A stretch of DNA of 64,000 nucleotides from Agromyces mangrovi (GTDB lineage: Bacteria > Actinomycetota > Actinomycetes > Actinomycetales > Microbacteriaceae). A program made the translations under genes and the position numbers. Within the stretch, counting starts at the first letter, position 1. Each line of letters starts with the position of its first letter. Where the stretch lies: contig NZ_AP027737.1 of the NCBI RefSeq assembly GCF_030296695.1, positions 3,162,001 to 3,226,000 of the forward strand, given 5' to 3'. The notes under the pieces were generated by a model. That model was given only the letters and a program-made list of their open reading frames with translations. It searched no databases and was not told the DNA's origin. This document shows positions 35,078-48,202 of this stretch, in pieces.

Positions 35078-35085
<8 letters not shown>
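34168..35085 (+). CDS. nadK: NAD kinase
   Basis: 305 residues from GTG 34168 (GTGA overlap with tlyA). The signature VLGGDGTILRAAE holds the catalytic Asp, and STPTGSTAYAFSAGGP is the second conserved NAD-binding motif. It makes NADP from NAD with ATP or polyphosphate. Normal length. It overlaps recN by 8 nt. Confidence 0.95.
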
Positions 35086-39131
<4,046 letters not shown>

Positions 39132-39135
<4 letters not shown>

Positions 39136-40034
39136 GCCCGAGCGCGGTCGAGCCGTACCTGCGCCACCTCACCATCGAGCGGGGGCTGTCGGGCAACACC
39201 GTCGCGGCGTACCGGCGCGACCTCGACCGCTACGGCGCGTGGCTCGCCGCGCGCGGCATCGACGACGCGGCATCCGTCACCGAACAGGACGTCGTGGACT
39301 TCGTCGCGTCGCTGCGCGCCGACCCGGAGCATCCGATGGCCGCCTCGTCGGTCGCCCGCATCCTCTCGTCGGTACGCGGACTGCACCGCTTCCTCGTCGA
39401 GGAGGGCCGCGCCGCGACCGACCCGACGGCGGACGTGCGGCCGCCGAAGCTCGCATCGCGCCTGCCCAAGGCGATCTCGGTCGAGGAGGTGCAGGCGCTG
39501 CTCGACGCGACCGACGGCGACGACCCGGTCGCGCTGCGCGACCGCGCGCTGCTGGAGCTGCTCTACGCGACCGGCGCGCGCGTGTCGGAGGCCGTCGCGC
39601 TGAACGTCGACGACGTGCAGGACGCGGAGGTCGTGCGCCTGCTCGGCAAGGGCGGCAAACAGCGCATCGTGCCGGTCGGCAGCTTCGCGCGCGAGGCGCT
39701 CGGCGCGTACCTCGTGCGCGTGCGTCCCGACTTCGCCGCCCGCGGCCGCTCGACCCCGGCGCTCTTCCTCGGCCCCCGCGGGGCGCGCATGTCGCGGCAG
39801 AGCGCCTGGCTCGCGATCCGCGCGGCGGCGGAGCGCGCGGGCATCCGCGCCGAGATCTCGCCGCACACGCTGCGCCACTCGTTCGCGACCCACCTGCTCG
39901 CCGGCGGCGCCGACGTGCGCGTCGTGCAGGAGCTGCTCGGCCACTCGTCGGTCGCGACCACGCAGATCTACACGCTCGTCACGGTCGACACACTCCGGGA
40001 TATGTACACGGCCGCACACCCTCGCGCTCGCTAG
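39132..40034 (+). CDS. xerD: Site-specific tyrosine recombinase XerD
   Basis: 300 residues. An N-terminal SAM-like core-binding domain ([23 protein letters not shown]) precedes the catalytic domain with Arg in [35 protein letters not shown] and the nucleophilic Tyr in that last motif. With XerC it resolves chromosome dimers at dif. ATG 39132 overlaps the NUDIX gene by four bases. A mobile-element integrase is rejected because the context is the conserved housekeeping cluster and the length is typical of XerD. Confidence 0.95.
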
Positions 40035-40037
40035 AAT
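40032..40037 (+). promoter_or_regulatory. -10 box upstream of parA
   Basis: TAGAAT overlaps the end of xerD. It would start an RNA near 40044 with a leader of about 34 nt containing AAGGA before GTG 40078. Confidence 0.4.
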
Positions 40038-40077
40038 CGGGCAGAACATGCGGAACACGCGACTCGAAGGAATGCAC

Positions 40078-40964
40078 GTGACGGGATCCCAGAACGACCC
40101 ACTGGACGGGACCGCCACGCTCGACCCGGCACTCGGCCCGACCGGTCGGCCGGCCAGGAATTCCCCGAACCCGCGCCGCTCGAGAGCCACGGCCCGGCGC
40201 GCATCATCTCGCTCTGCAACCAGAAGGGCGGGGTCGGCAAGACGACCACGACCATCAACCTCGGCGCGACGCTCGCCGCAGACGGCCGCCGCGTGCTCGC
40301 CATCGACTTCGACCCGCAGGGCGCGCTCTCGGCGGGTCTCGGCGTGCGCACGCACGACGTGACCACGATCTACGACCTGCTGCTGACGCGCCAGCACGAG
40401 CCGAAGGACGCGATCCAGCACACGAGCGTCGAGGGCCTCGACGTGATCCCTGCGAACATCGACCTGTCGGCCGCCGAGGTGCACCTCGTCAACGAGGTCG
40501 CGCGCGAGCAGATCCTCGCCGGCGTGCTGCGGCGCGTCGCGCCCGACTACGACGTCATCCTCATCGACTGCCAGCCGTCGCTCGGACTGCTGACCGTGAA
40601 CGCGCTCACCGCGAGCCACGGCGTGGTCATCCCGCTCGAGTGCGAGTACTTCGCGCTGCGCGGCGTGGCCCTGCTCATCGAGACCATCGAGAAGGTGCGC
40701 GACCGGCTGAACCCGGCGATCACGCTCGACGGCATCCTCGGCACCATGTACGACGCCCGCACCCTGCACTCGCGCGAGGTGCTGGAGCGGGTCGTCGAGG
40801 CGTTCGGCGACCAGGTGCTCGAAACCGTGATCACGCGCACGGTGAAGTTCCCGGATGCCTCGGTCGCATCCGCCCCCATCACGCAGTTCGCACCCGAGCA
40901 CCAGGCGGCGAAGGCCTACCGCCAGCTCGCGAGGGAGCTGATCTTCCGTGGCGCCGTCGCCTGA
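40078..40964 (+). CDS. parA: ParA-family ATPase, interrupted by a -1 frameshift in this sequence
   Basis: The first 26 codons from GTG 40078 (VTGSQNDPLDG, with AAGGA upstream) are in one frame; the rest (ARIISLCNQKGGVGKTTTTINL to the stop 40964) is in another. One base missing from GGCCAGG at 40152-40158 (expected GGCCCAGG) accounts for the break and gives 295 residues. The deviant Walker A KGGVGKTTT, LIDCQPSLGLLT and the C-terminal region are intact. This Soj/ParA copy lies next to scpAB, not parB, so it is the second ParA of actinobacteria, probably acting in chromosome organisation with ScpAB (inference). A sequencing deletion is the likeliest explanation. Confidence 0.88.
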
Positions 40965-41793
40965 GGCCGGCGGGGGAGCGATCGAGGCGGCACCCGAGCC
41001 GGAGGCCGACGGCGACGGCTTCCGCGTCGCGCTGAGCAACTTCGAGGGCCCCTTCGACCTGCTGCTCTCGCTCATCTCGAAGCGGGAGCTCGACATCACC
41101 GAGATCTCGCTCGGCGCGGTGACCGACGAGTTCATCGCGTACCTCGCGCAGCTCGAGGCCGAGGACGAGCTCGATCGCGCGAGCGAGTTCCTGGTCGTCG
41201 CGGCTACGCTGCTCGACCTGAAGATCGCCGGGCTCCTGCCGCAGGGCGAGCTCGTCGACGCGGAGGACGTGGCGCTGCTCGAGGCGCGCGACCTGCTGTT
41301 CGCCCGGCTGCTGCAGTACCGCGCGTTCAAGCAGGTGGCGGGCTGGTTCGGGGAGCGGATCGCCACCGAGTCGGCCCGGCACCCGCGCACCGTGCGGCTC
41401 GAGGAGAAGTTCCGCCGGGCGCCGCCGGAGCTGCGCTGGACGCTCTCGGCCGACGACTTCGCCGCGCTCGCGGTCGTCGCGCTGACGCCGCGCATCATCC
41501 CGGTCGTGGGGCTCGACCACCTGCACGCGCCGCTCGTGAGCATCCGCGAGCAGGCCGCGCAGGTCGTCTCGATCCTCCGTCGTGGCGAGCCGGTCTCGTT
41601 CCGCGAGCTGGTCGCGGGCGTCGACCGGAAGGGCGTGGTCGTCGCACGATTCCTCGCGGTGCTGGAGCTGTACCGCCACGCCGCCATCGCCTTCGAGCAG
41701 CTCGAGCCGCTCGGCGAACTCACCTTGCGCTGGACCGCCGAGGAGTGGTCGGAGGAGCAGCTGGGCACCCTGGGAGCAGACTATGAGCACTGA
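40948..41793 (+). CDS. scpA: Segregation and condensation protein A
   Basis: 281 residues. It is the kleisin family: an N-terminal domain (FRVALSNFEGPFDLLLSLISKRELDITEISL) binds the SMC neck, and a C-terminal winged helix (ELTLRWTAEEWSEEQLG) binds the SMC head. With ScpB and SMC it condenses and segregates chromosomes. GTG 40948 overlaps parA by 17 nt, and scpB overlaps its end by 11 nt. Confidence 0.94.
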   Translation: MAPSPEAGGGAIEAAPEPEADGDGFRVALSNFEGPFDLLLSLISKRELDITEISLGAVTDEFIAYLAQLEAEDELDRASEFLVVAATLLDLKIAGLLPQGELVDAEDVALLEARDLLFARLLQYRAFKQVAGWFGERIATESARHPRTVRLEEKFRRAPPELRWTLSADDFAALAVVALTPRIIPVVGLDHLHAPLVSIREQAAQVVSILRRGEPVSFRELVAGVDRKGVVVARFLAVLELYRHAAIAFEQLEPLGELTLRWTAEEWSEEQLGTLGADYEH

Positions 41794-42447
41794 GACCGAC
41801 ACCGGCACTGGGACCGACACCGGAACTGAGACGGGGCACACCGAGGACCACGGCATCGACCTCGCCGGGCGCGCGCTCGACCTCGACCGTGCGCTCGAGG
41901 CGATCCTGTTCGTCGCCGACGAGCCGCAGACCGTCGTGCAGCTCGCGACCGCGGTCGCGCGGCCGGTGCGCGAGGTGCGCGCGTCGATCACTCGGCTCGT
42001 CGCCGACTACGACGGCGAGACCGGATCGGGGGCGAGGCGGCCGCGGGAGGCATCCGTCGCGGCTTCGAACTGCGCGAGGTCGGCGGCGGCTGGCGGTTCT
42101 ACGTGCGCGGCGACTACGACGATCTCGTGACCGACTTCGTGCTCACCCAGACGCCGACTCGGCTCTCGCAGGCGGCGCTCGAGACCCTCGCCGTGATCGC
42201 GTACAAGCAGCCGATCTCGCGTGGGCAGGTCGCGTCGATCCGCGCCGTGAACGTCGACTCGGTCGTGCGCACGCTGCTCGGGCGCGGGCTCATCACCGAG
42301 GTGTCGACCGACGCCGAGACCGGCGCGATCCTCTACGGCACGACCGACCAGCTGCTCGTGCACCTCGGCGTGAACTCGATCGACGAGCTGCCGAAGGTCG
42401 CGCCGCTGCTCGACGACGGACAGGACGGGTTCGATGACGCCCGCTGA
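41783..42447 (+). CDS. scpB: Segregation and condensation protein B, interrupted by a -1 frameshift in this sequence
   Basis: ATG 41783 starts MSTETDTGTGTDTGTETG, a disordered Thr/Gly-rich leader, then ALEAILFVADEPQTVVQLAT, the first winged helix. After ETGSG the frame shifts; FELREVGGGWRFYVR, LSQAALETLAVIAYKQPISRG and VDSVVRTLLGRGLITEV, the second winged helix, continue to 42447. One G missing from the run at 42028-42032 restores 221 residues. ScpB dimers bind ScpA. It overlaps rluB by 14 nt. Confidence 0.88.
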
Positions 42448-43204
42448 CACGGGCGGCGCGCCCGAGGGCGTGCGCCTGCAGAAGGTGCTCGCGGCCGCGG
42501 GCGTCGCCTCGCGCCGCGTGGTGGAGCAGTACATCGTCGAGGGCCGCATCACGGTCGACGGGCGGGTCGTCACCGAGCTCGGCACCCGCATCGACCCGGC
42601 CACTGCGAAGGTCGCGGTCGATGGCGTCGCCGTGCAGCTCGACGCCGACAAGCTCTACTTCATGCTGAACAAGCCGCGCGGGGTGGTCTCGTCGATGAAG
42701 GACGAACAGGGCCGGCCCGACCTGCGGCGGTTCACGAAGGACCTGCCGGGGCGCGTCTACAACGTGGGGCGCCTCGACGGCGACACGAGCGGCCTGCTCG
42801 TGCTCACCAACGACGGCGAGCTCGCGCACGTGCTCGCACACCCGTCGTTCGGGGTCGAGAAGACGTACATCGCGAAGGTGCAGGGCACCGTGCAGCCGCA
42901 GGTGCTCACGAAGCTGAAGCGCGGCATCGAGCTCGACGACGGCCCGATCGCGGCTGACGCGGCGAAGCTGCTGCAGGCCGGCAGCGGCGGCGGGTTCTCG
43001 ATGGTGGAGGTGACGCTCCACTCGGGGCGCAACCGCATCGTGCGGCGCATGCTCGAGGCGGTCGGGCATCCGGTCGTCGAGCTGGTCAGGCGGCAGTTCG
43101 GGCCGCTGCACCTCGGCACCCTGCGGTCGGGCGAGGTGCGCGCGTTGACTAAGGTTGAACTCGGCCGCCTGCTCACGATCGCACGGAGCGACGAGCGCGG
43201 TTGA
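42434..43204 (+). CDS. rluB: RluB/RsuA-type pseudouridine synthase
   Basis: 256 residues. An N-terminal S4 domain (VRLQKVLAAAGVASRRVVEQYI) is followed by the catalytic motif GRLDGDTSGLLVLTNDG, whose Asp is the nucleophile. LHSGRNRIVRRMLEAVGHPV is the family C-terminal motif. By homology it modifies 23S rRNA (U2605 in E. coli); rRNA target specificity is inferred. It lies between scpB and tyrA in the usual order. Confidence 0.92.
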   Translation: MTPADTGGAPEGVRLQKVLAAAGVASRRVVEQYIVEGRITVDGRVVTELGTRIDPATAKVAVDGVAVQLDADKLYFMLNKPRGVVSSMKDEQGRPDLRRFTKDLPGRVYNVGRLDGDTSGLLVLTNDGELAHVLAHPSFGVEKTYIAKVQGTVQPQVLTKLKRGIELDDGPIAADAAKLLQAGSGGGFSMVEVTLHSGRNRIVRRMLEAVGHPVVELVRRQFGPLHLGTLRSGEVRALTKVELGRLLTIARSDERG

Positions 43205-43218
43205 GAGGGGAATCACCA

Positions 43219-44301
43219 GTGGCCGACAGTCGCCTCACCGGACCGGTGCGCGTCGTCGGGGTCGGACTGCTCGGGTCGAGCGTGGGCCTCGGCCTGCGCG
43301 CCCGCGGCATCGACGTGATCCTCGCCGATGCGTCGCCGACGCACCTCGGCATCGCGGCCGACTACGGTGCGGGCCGGCCCGCGGCCGAGGGCGACGCGCC
43401 GCAGCTGATCGTGGTGTGCGTGCCGCCGGATGTCACTGCCGACGTGATCGCGGCCGAGCTCTCCGCGTACCCCGAGGCGATCGTCACCGACGTCGCGAGC
43501 GTGAAGCTGCGCGTGCTCGAGGAACTGCGTGAGCGCGGCGCCGACGTGTCGCGCTACATCGGGTCGCATCCGCTCGCGGGCCGCGAGCGCGGCGGCCCCA
43601 TGTCGGGTCGCGCCGATCTCTTCGTCGGTCGCCCCTGGGTGGTCGCGGCGCACGATGGCATCTCGTACCAGCGCGGTGCGGTGATCGACGACCTGATCCT
43701 CGACCTCGGCGCGACCCTCGTCGAGATGACGCCCGAGCAGCACGACGCCGCCGTCGCGCTCATCTCGCACGTGCCGCAGGTCGTGTCGAGCCTCATGGCC
43801 CGGCGTCTCGTCGACGGCGCCGCGTCGGCGCTGAACCTCGCCGGCCAGGGTGTGCGCGACGTGACCCGCGTCGCCGCGAGCGACCCCGAGCTGTGGGTGC
43901 AGATCCTCGGCGCGAACGCGGCGCCGGTCCGCGACATCCTCACCGCCTACCGCGACGACCTCGACCGCTTCATCGACGCGCTCGGCGACGTCGACGCCCC
44001 GGGCGCGCGCCGCCGGATCGCGGAGGAGCTGCTCGGCGGCAACACCGGCGTCGGTCGCCTGCCCGGCAAGCACGGCGTCGACCTGCGCTTCACGCCCGTG
44101 ATCGTCATGGTCGACGACCGCCCCGGGCAGCTCGCACAGCTCTTCCAGGACGTCGGCGACATCGGCGTGAACATCGAGGACTTCCGCATGGAGCACTCGC
44201 CCGGCGCGCCCATGGGCCTCGCCGAGCTGGGGGTCGTGCCCGAGGCGGTCGAGTCGCTCATCGAGGACCTGAGCCAGCGCGGCTGGCGGATTGCAGGATG
44301 A
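43219..44301 (+). CDS. tyrA: Prephenate dehydrogenase with C-terminal ACT domain
   Basis: 360 residues from GTG 43219, which has GAGAGGGGA upstream; a TTG at 43201 overlaps rluB but is poorer. The NAD(P)-binding motif is [27 protein letters not shown] is the conserved catalytic His region. An ACT domain ([20 protein letters not shown]) at about residues 290-360 suggests feedback control by tyrosine. It makes 4-hydroxyphenylpyruvate for tyrosine synthesis. It overlaps cmk by four bases. Confidence 0.93.
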   Translation: MADSRLTGPVRVVGVGLLGSSVGLGLRARGIDVILADASPTHLGIAADYGAGRPAAEGDAPQLIVVCVPPDVTADVIAAELSAYPEAIVTDVASVKLRVLEELRERGADVSRYIGSHPLAGRERGGPMSGRADLFVGRPWVVAAHDGISYQRGAVIDDLILDLGATLVEMTPEQHDAAVALISHVPQVVSSLMARRLVDGAASALNLAGQGVRDVTRVAASDPELWVQILGANAAPVRDILTAYRDDLDRFIDALGDVDAPGARRRIAEELLGGNTGVGRLPGKHGVDLRFTPVIVMVDDRPGQLAQLFQDVGDIGVNIEDFRMEHSPGAPMGLAELGVVPEAVESLIEDLSQRGWRIAG

Positions 44302-45037
44302 TGCAGCAGCAGACCATGGTCGTGGCGATCGACGGACCCGCGGGCAGCGGCAAGTCGAGCGTGAGCAAGGCGGTCGCCCGCCGGCTCGGCTTCGGCATCC
44401 TCGACACGGGCGCCGCCTACCGCGCGCTCGCGTGGAGCGTGCTCGATGGCGGACTCGACCCTGAGGACGCGGGCGCGGTGATCGCGCACCTGCCGGCGTT
44501 CGCGCTCGACCTCGGCACCGACAACACCGGGGCGATCGTGCACGTCGGCGAGGTCGACGTGACGGCCGCGATCCGCGAGCCGCGCATCTCCGCGGTCGTG
44601 AGCGCCATCGCGCGCGTGCCCGAGGTGCGGCGCGAGCTCATCGCACGCTTCCGGGTCATCGCAGCGGATGCCCCCAAGCGGGCATCGTCATCGAGGGGCG
44701 CGACATCACGACCGTGGTGGCGCCCGACGCGCCCGTGCGCATCCTGCTCACCGCCGACGAGGAGGTGCGCATCGCGCGCCGCACCGCCGAGCTCGTCGGC
44801 TCGTCGGCCGACGGCGCCGGCGAGCAGCTGCGCCGCCGCGACCGCGCCGACGCCCAGGTCGTCGACTTCATGACCGCGGCCGAGGGCGTCACGACGGTCG
44901 ACTCGACCCACCTCGACTTCGACCAGACCGTGCTGGCCGTGATCGCCGTCATCGACGGCGTGCGCGGGCAGGGGGCGGATGCCTCCGGGGCATCCGTCGA
45001 CCACGGCGCATCCGCAGAGCAGGGAGCAGCACGATGA
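44298..45037 (+). CDS. cmk: Cytidylate kinase, interrupted by a -1 frameshift in this sequence
   Basis: ATG 44298 starts [21 protein letters not shown] with an intact P-loop and [17 protein letters not shown]. The frame shifts after ADAPK: the rest, [34 protein letters not shown], is in the next frame and ends at 45037. One missing C near 44679 (AAGCGGG, expected AAGCCGGG) restores 246 residues. Cmk phosphorylates CMP and dCMP. Because cmk is generally needed for growth and the flanking overlaps are normal, a sequencing error is more likely than a true mutation. Confidence 0.88.
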
Positions 45038-46544
45038 GCGGACCCGACGACGAGTACGAAGGCGTCGAGGACGACCTCGTCGAGCGCCTCGCCGAGGTCG
45101 ACGACGACCTCGCCGACCAGCGCGCGGCGGTGCTGCGCACCGGCCTCGACGAGTACGAGCTCGACGACGACGACCTGGAGGTGCTCGAGGTCGGCGACCT
45201 CGACGAGGACGCGGTGCGCTACCTGCCCGCGCTGCCGGTCATCGCGATCGTGGGCCGCCCGAACGTCGGCAAGTCGGCGCTCGTGAACCGCATCCTCGGC
45301 CGTCGCGAGGCCGTGGTGGAGGACACGCCCGGCGTCACGCGCGACCGCGTCTCGTACAAGGGGAGTGGCTCGACCGCCGCTTCACGCTCGTCGACACGGG
45401 CGGGTGGGAGCCGGACGCGCGCGGCATCGACGCATCCGTCGCCGCCCAGGCCGAGGTCGCGATCGACCTGTGCGACGTCGTGCTGTTCGTGGTCGACGCG
45501 ACCGTGGGCGCCACCGCGACCGACGAGCACGTCGTGCGGCTGCTGCGCCAGGCGAAGAAGCCAGTGTTCCTCGTCGCGAACAAGGTCGACGACGTCCGGC
45601 AAGAGCCCGAGGCCGCCGTGCTCTGGAACCTCGGCCTCGACGAGCCGCACCCGGTGTCCGCGCTGCACGGCCGCGGCGTGGCCGACCTGCTCGAGGCGGT
45701 CTTCAAGGTGCTGCCGCAGGAGTCGGCCGTGGCGAAGCAGGAGGTCGGCGGGCCCCGTCGCGTTGCGATCGTCGGCCGCCCGAACGTCGGCAAGTCGAGC
45801 CTGCTGAACAAGGCCGCCCGCGAGGAGCGCGTGGTCGTGAACGACCTCGCCGGCACCACGCGCGACCCGGTCGACGAGCAGATCGAGCTCGGCGGCAAGG
45901 TGTGGCGCTTCGTCGACACCGCGGGCATCCGTCGCCGCGTGCACCTGCAGCAGGGCGCCGACTTCTACGCGTCGCTGCGCACGCAGGCCGCGCTCGAGAA
46001 GGCCGAGGTCGCGGTCGTGATGCTCGACGTGACCGAGCCGCTCAGTGAGCAGGACGTGCGCATCATCGATTTGGTGCTCGAGTCGGGCCGCGCGCTCGTG
46101 CTCGCGTTCAACAAGTGGGACCTGCTCGACGACGACCGTCGCCGCTACCTCGAGCGCGAGATCGAGCAGGACCTGCACCACGTGGCCTGGGCGCCGCGCG
46201 TGAACCTCTCGGCGCGCACCGGCCGCCACCTCGAGAAGCTCGTGCCCGCTTTGGAGACCGCCCTCGAGTCGTGGGACACGCGCATCCCGACGGGCAAGTT
46301 CAACGCCTTCCTCACCGAGCTCGTGCAGGAGCACCCGCACCCGCTGCGGGGCGGCAAGCAGCCGCGCATCCTGTTCGGCACGCAGGCGGCGACCCGCCCG
46401 CCGACGTTCGTGCTGTTCACGACCGGGTTCCTCGACCCGGGCTACCGCCGGTTCATCCAGCGCCGCCTGCGCGAGGTGTACGGCTTCGCGGGCACCCCGA
46501 TCATCACGAACATGCGCGTGCGCGAGAAGCGGCAGCGGTCGTAG
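45034..46544 (+). CDS. der: Ribosome biogenesis GTPase Der, interrupted by a -1 frameshift in this sequence
   Basis: ATG 45034 starts an acidic ~65-residue extension ([19 protein letters not shown]), then G domain 1 ([18 protein letters not shown], with DTPGVTRDR). The frame shifts after [22 protein letters not shown] domain 2 ([18 protein letters not shown]) and the KH-like C-terminus ([19 protein letters not shown]) continue to 46544. GGGGAG at 45361 (expected GGGCGAG) lacks one base; repaired length 503. Der has tandem GTPase domains and acts in 50S assembly; it is usually essential, so a sequencing deletion is likely. Confidence 0.9.
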
Positions 46545-46589
46545 CTCCCGGTTCAGGGCGAGCGGATGCTGCGGGGCGGCGCGCGGTCG

Positions 46590-46595
46590 TAGCCT
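46590..46595 (+). promoter_or_regulatory. -10 box for a leaderless CHAD protein mRNA
   Basis: TAGCCT ends 6 nt before ATG 46602, which favours this ATG over the overlapping GTG 46599. Confidence 0.5.
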
Positions 46596-46601
46596 GAGGT
46601 G

Positions 46602-47495
46602 ATGGGGGCGGATGCACCGGAGCAGGCCGGCAACGCCGTGATCGCGGCGGTCGGGGCGATCGCCGCGCGCATCCGCGAGCTCGAGCCGGCTGCTCGTGCC
46701 GATGAGCCGGACGCGGTGCACCAGCTCCGCACCCACGTGCGGCGGCTGCGGAGCGTGCTCGCCGCGTATCGGTCGCTGTTCGATGAGGCGCGCGTCGAGC
46801 ACCTGCGGCGCGCGTACCGCGAGTTCGGCGCGGAGCTCGGCGTCGTGCGCGACCTCGAGGTGCGGGCCCGGTTCGCCGAGGACGCGCTCGACGGGTTCGA
46901 CGCGGCGACGCCCGCGATGCGCGCAAGCCTGGTCGACGAGACGTGGGCCGAGTACCGGTCGGCGCACGCGCGGCTCGTCGAGCTGATGGAGGGTGCGCGA
47001 CCCGAGGCACGGGCCGCCGAGCTCGACGCCTTCTGCGCCGACCCGCCCGTCGTGGCCGGCGCGTCCACCGCGGCGGCGCCCGAGGTCGGCCGCGTGCTCG
47101 CCCGGGAGGCGCGGCGAGCCGTGCGCCGGGCGGAGGCGGCCGACGATTCGCTCGGGCGGCTCCACCGTGCCCGCAAGGCAGCGCGCCGACTCCGCTACGC
47201 GGCGGAGGCGGTGTCGGCGCCACCCGCTGCGGTGTTCGGCGACGCGGCCGGCGAGCTCGGGGCGGCGGGGGAGCGCATTCACGACGTGCTCGGCGACCAC
47301 CGCGACGAGCTGGTGCTCGCACGCTTCCTGCGCCGAGCGGGTGCGCATGCGGCGCACCACGGTGAGACTGCGTCCGGGTACGAGCAGCTGGCGGCGGAGG
47401 CCGAGTCGCGCGCCGCGGAGCACCTGGCCGAGTTGCCGACGGCACTGGAAGAGCTGCAGCGGGCGCGCAGGCGGTTCGCGGCGTCGCTCGGCTGA
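46602..47495 (+). CDS. CHAD domain protein
   Basis: 297 residues, rich in Ala, Arg and Glu. The CHAD signature is the pattern of conserved His and basic residues: PDAVHQLRTHVRRLRSVLAAYRSLF near the N-terminus and LGRLHRARKAARRLRYAAEAV in the second half. CHAD domains bind polyphosphate through a basic groove. No CYTH triphosphatase domain is fused or adjacent. It is monocistronic, with a leaderless-type promoter. Confidence 0.88.
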   Translation: MGADAPEQAGNAVIAAVGAIAARIRELEPAARADEPDAVHQLRTHVRRLRSVLAAYRSLFDEARVEHLRRAYREFGAELGVVRDLEVRARFAEDALDGFDAATPAMRASLVDETWAEYRSAHARLVELMEGARPEARAAELDAFCADPPVVAGASTAAAPEVGRVLAREARRAVRRAEAADDSLGRLHRARKAARRLRYAAEAVSAPPAAVFGDAAGELGAAGERIHDVLGDHRDELVLARFLRRAGAHAAHHGETASGYEQLAAEAESRAAEHLAELPTALEELQRARRRFAASLG

Positions 47496-47510
47496 CGCGC
47501 GTCGACACCG

Positions 47511-47539
47511 TTGACGCCCGTCGGGCGGCTCGCTACGCT
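47511..47539 (+). promoter_or_regulatory. Promoter of the TetR/fusion-enzyme pair
   Basis: TTGACG (47511-47516), a 17-nt spacer and TACGCT (47534-47539) make a good promoter. Just downstream, overlapping repeats of CGATCG (GGTCGATCGGGCGATCGATC, 47548-47567) are a candidate TetR operator. Confidence 0.6.
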
Positions 47540-47587
47540 GTGGCCATGGTCGATCGGGCGATCGATCGAAAGTGCGGAGGAGGCGGC

Positions 47588-48202
47588 ATGGCCGGGAGTG
47601 ACACGCGTGCGACGATCCTGGCCGCGGCACGGACATCGGTGCTGCGCGATGGGTTCGCAGCGCTGTCCACGCGCAAGGTCGCCGACGAGGCCGGCGTGCC
47701 GCAGTCGCAGATCCACTACCACTTCGGCACGCGCGAACAGCTCGTGCTGAGCGTGCTGGAGGCGGAGGACGCGAGTCTCGTCGCGCGGCAGGCTGCGCTC
47801 TACGCGGGCGACGAGCCGCTGTCTGCGCAGTGGGCGCGCGCCTGCGACTACCTCGACGACGACCTCGACTCGGGCTACGTGCGCATCCTGCACGAGATGA
47901 TGGCGGCCGGGTGGTCGACCGAGGTCGTGGGCGAGCGGGTGCGCCGGGTCTACGACGGGTGGACGACGGTGCTGACGGATGCGGCGGAGCGGGCGTCGGC
48001 CCGAGGCATCCGCTTCGGTGGCTTGACGCCCGCGGAGGTGGCCACACTCGTGGGCGCGGCGTTCGTCGGTGCGGAGGCGATGATCCTGAGCGGTACCGAG
48101 GGGCCGACGCGGCCGTTCCGCGATGCCCTGCGGGCGATCGGGCGGCTGATCGCCGCTGAGGAGGCGCGCCTCGCGGCGCTCGAGGCGGAGGTGGGGTCGT
48201 GA
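47588..48202 (+). CDS. TetR-family transcriptional regulator
   Basis: 204 residues from ATG 47588, which has GGAGGAGG 4 nt upstream. ATG 47546, 6 nt after a -10 box, is an equally good leaderless start adding 14 residues. The HTH is LSTRKVADEAGVPQSQIHYHFGTREQLV. The C-terminal ligand-binding domain is unassigned. Its stop overlaps the start of the hydrolase-glycosyltransferase gene (GTGA), so it most likely controls that gene and itself. The inducer is unknown. Confidence 0.88.
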   Translation: MAGSDTRATILAAARTSVLRDGFAALSTRKVADEAGVPQSQIHYHFGTREQLVLSVLEAEDASLVARQAALYAGDEPLSAQWARACDYLDDDLDSGYVRILHEMMAAGWSTEVVGERVRRVYDGWTTVLTDAAERASARGIRFGGLTPAEVATLVGAAFVGAEAMILSGTEGPTRPFRDALRAIGRLIAAEEARLAALEAEVGS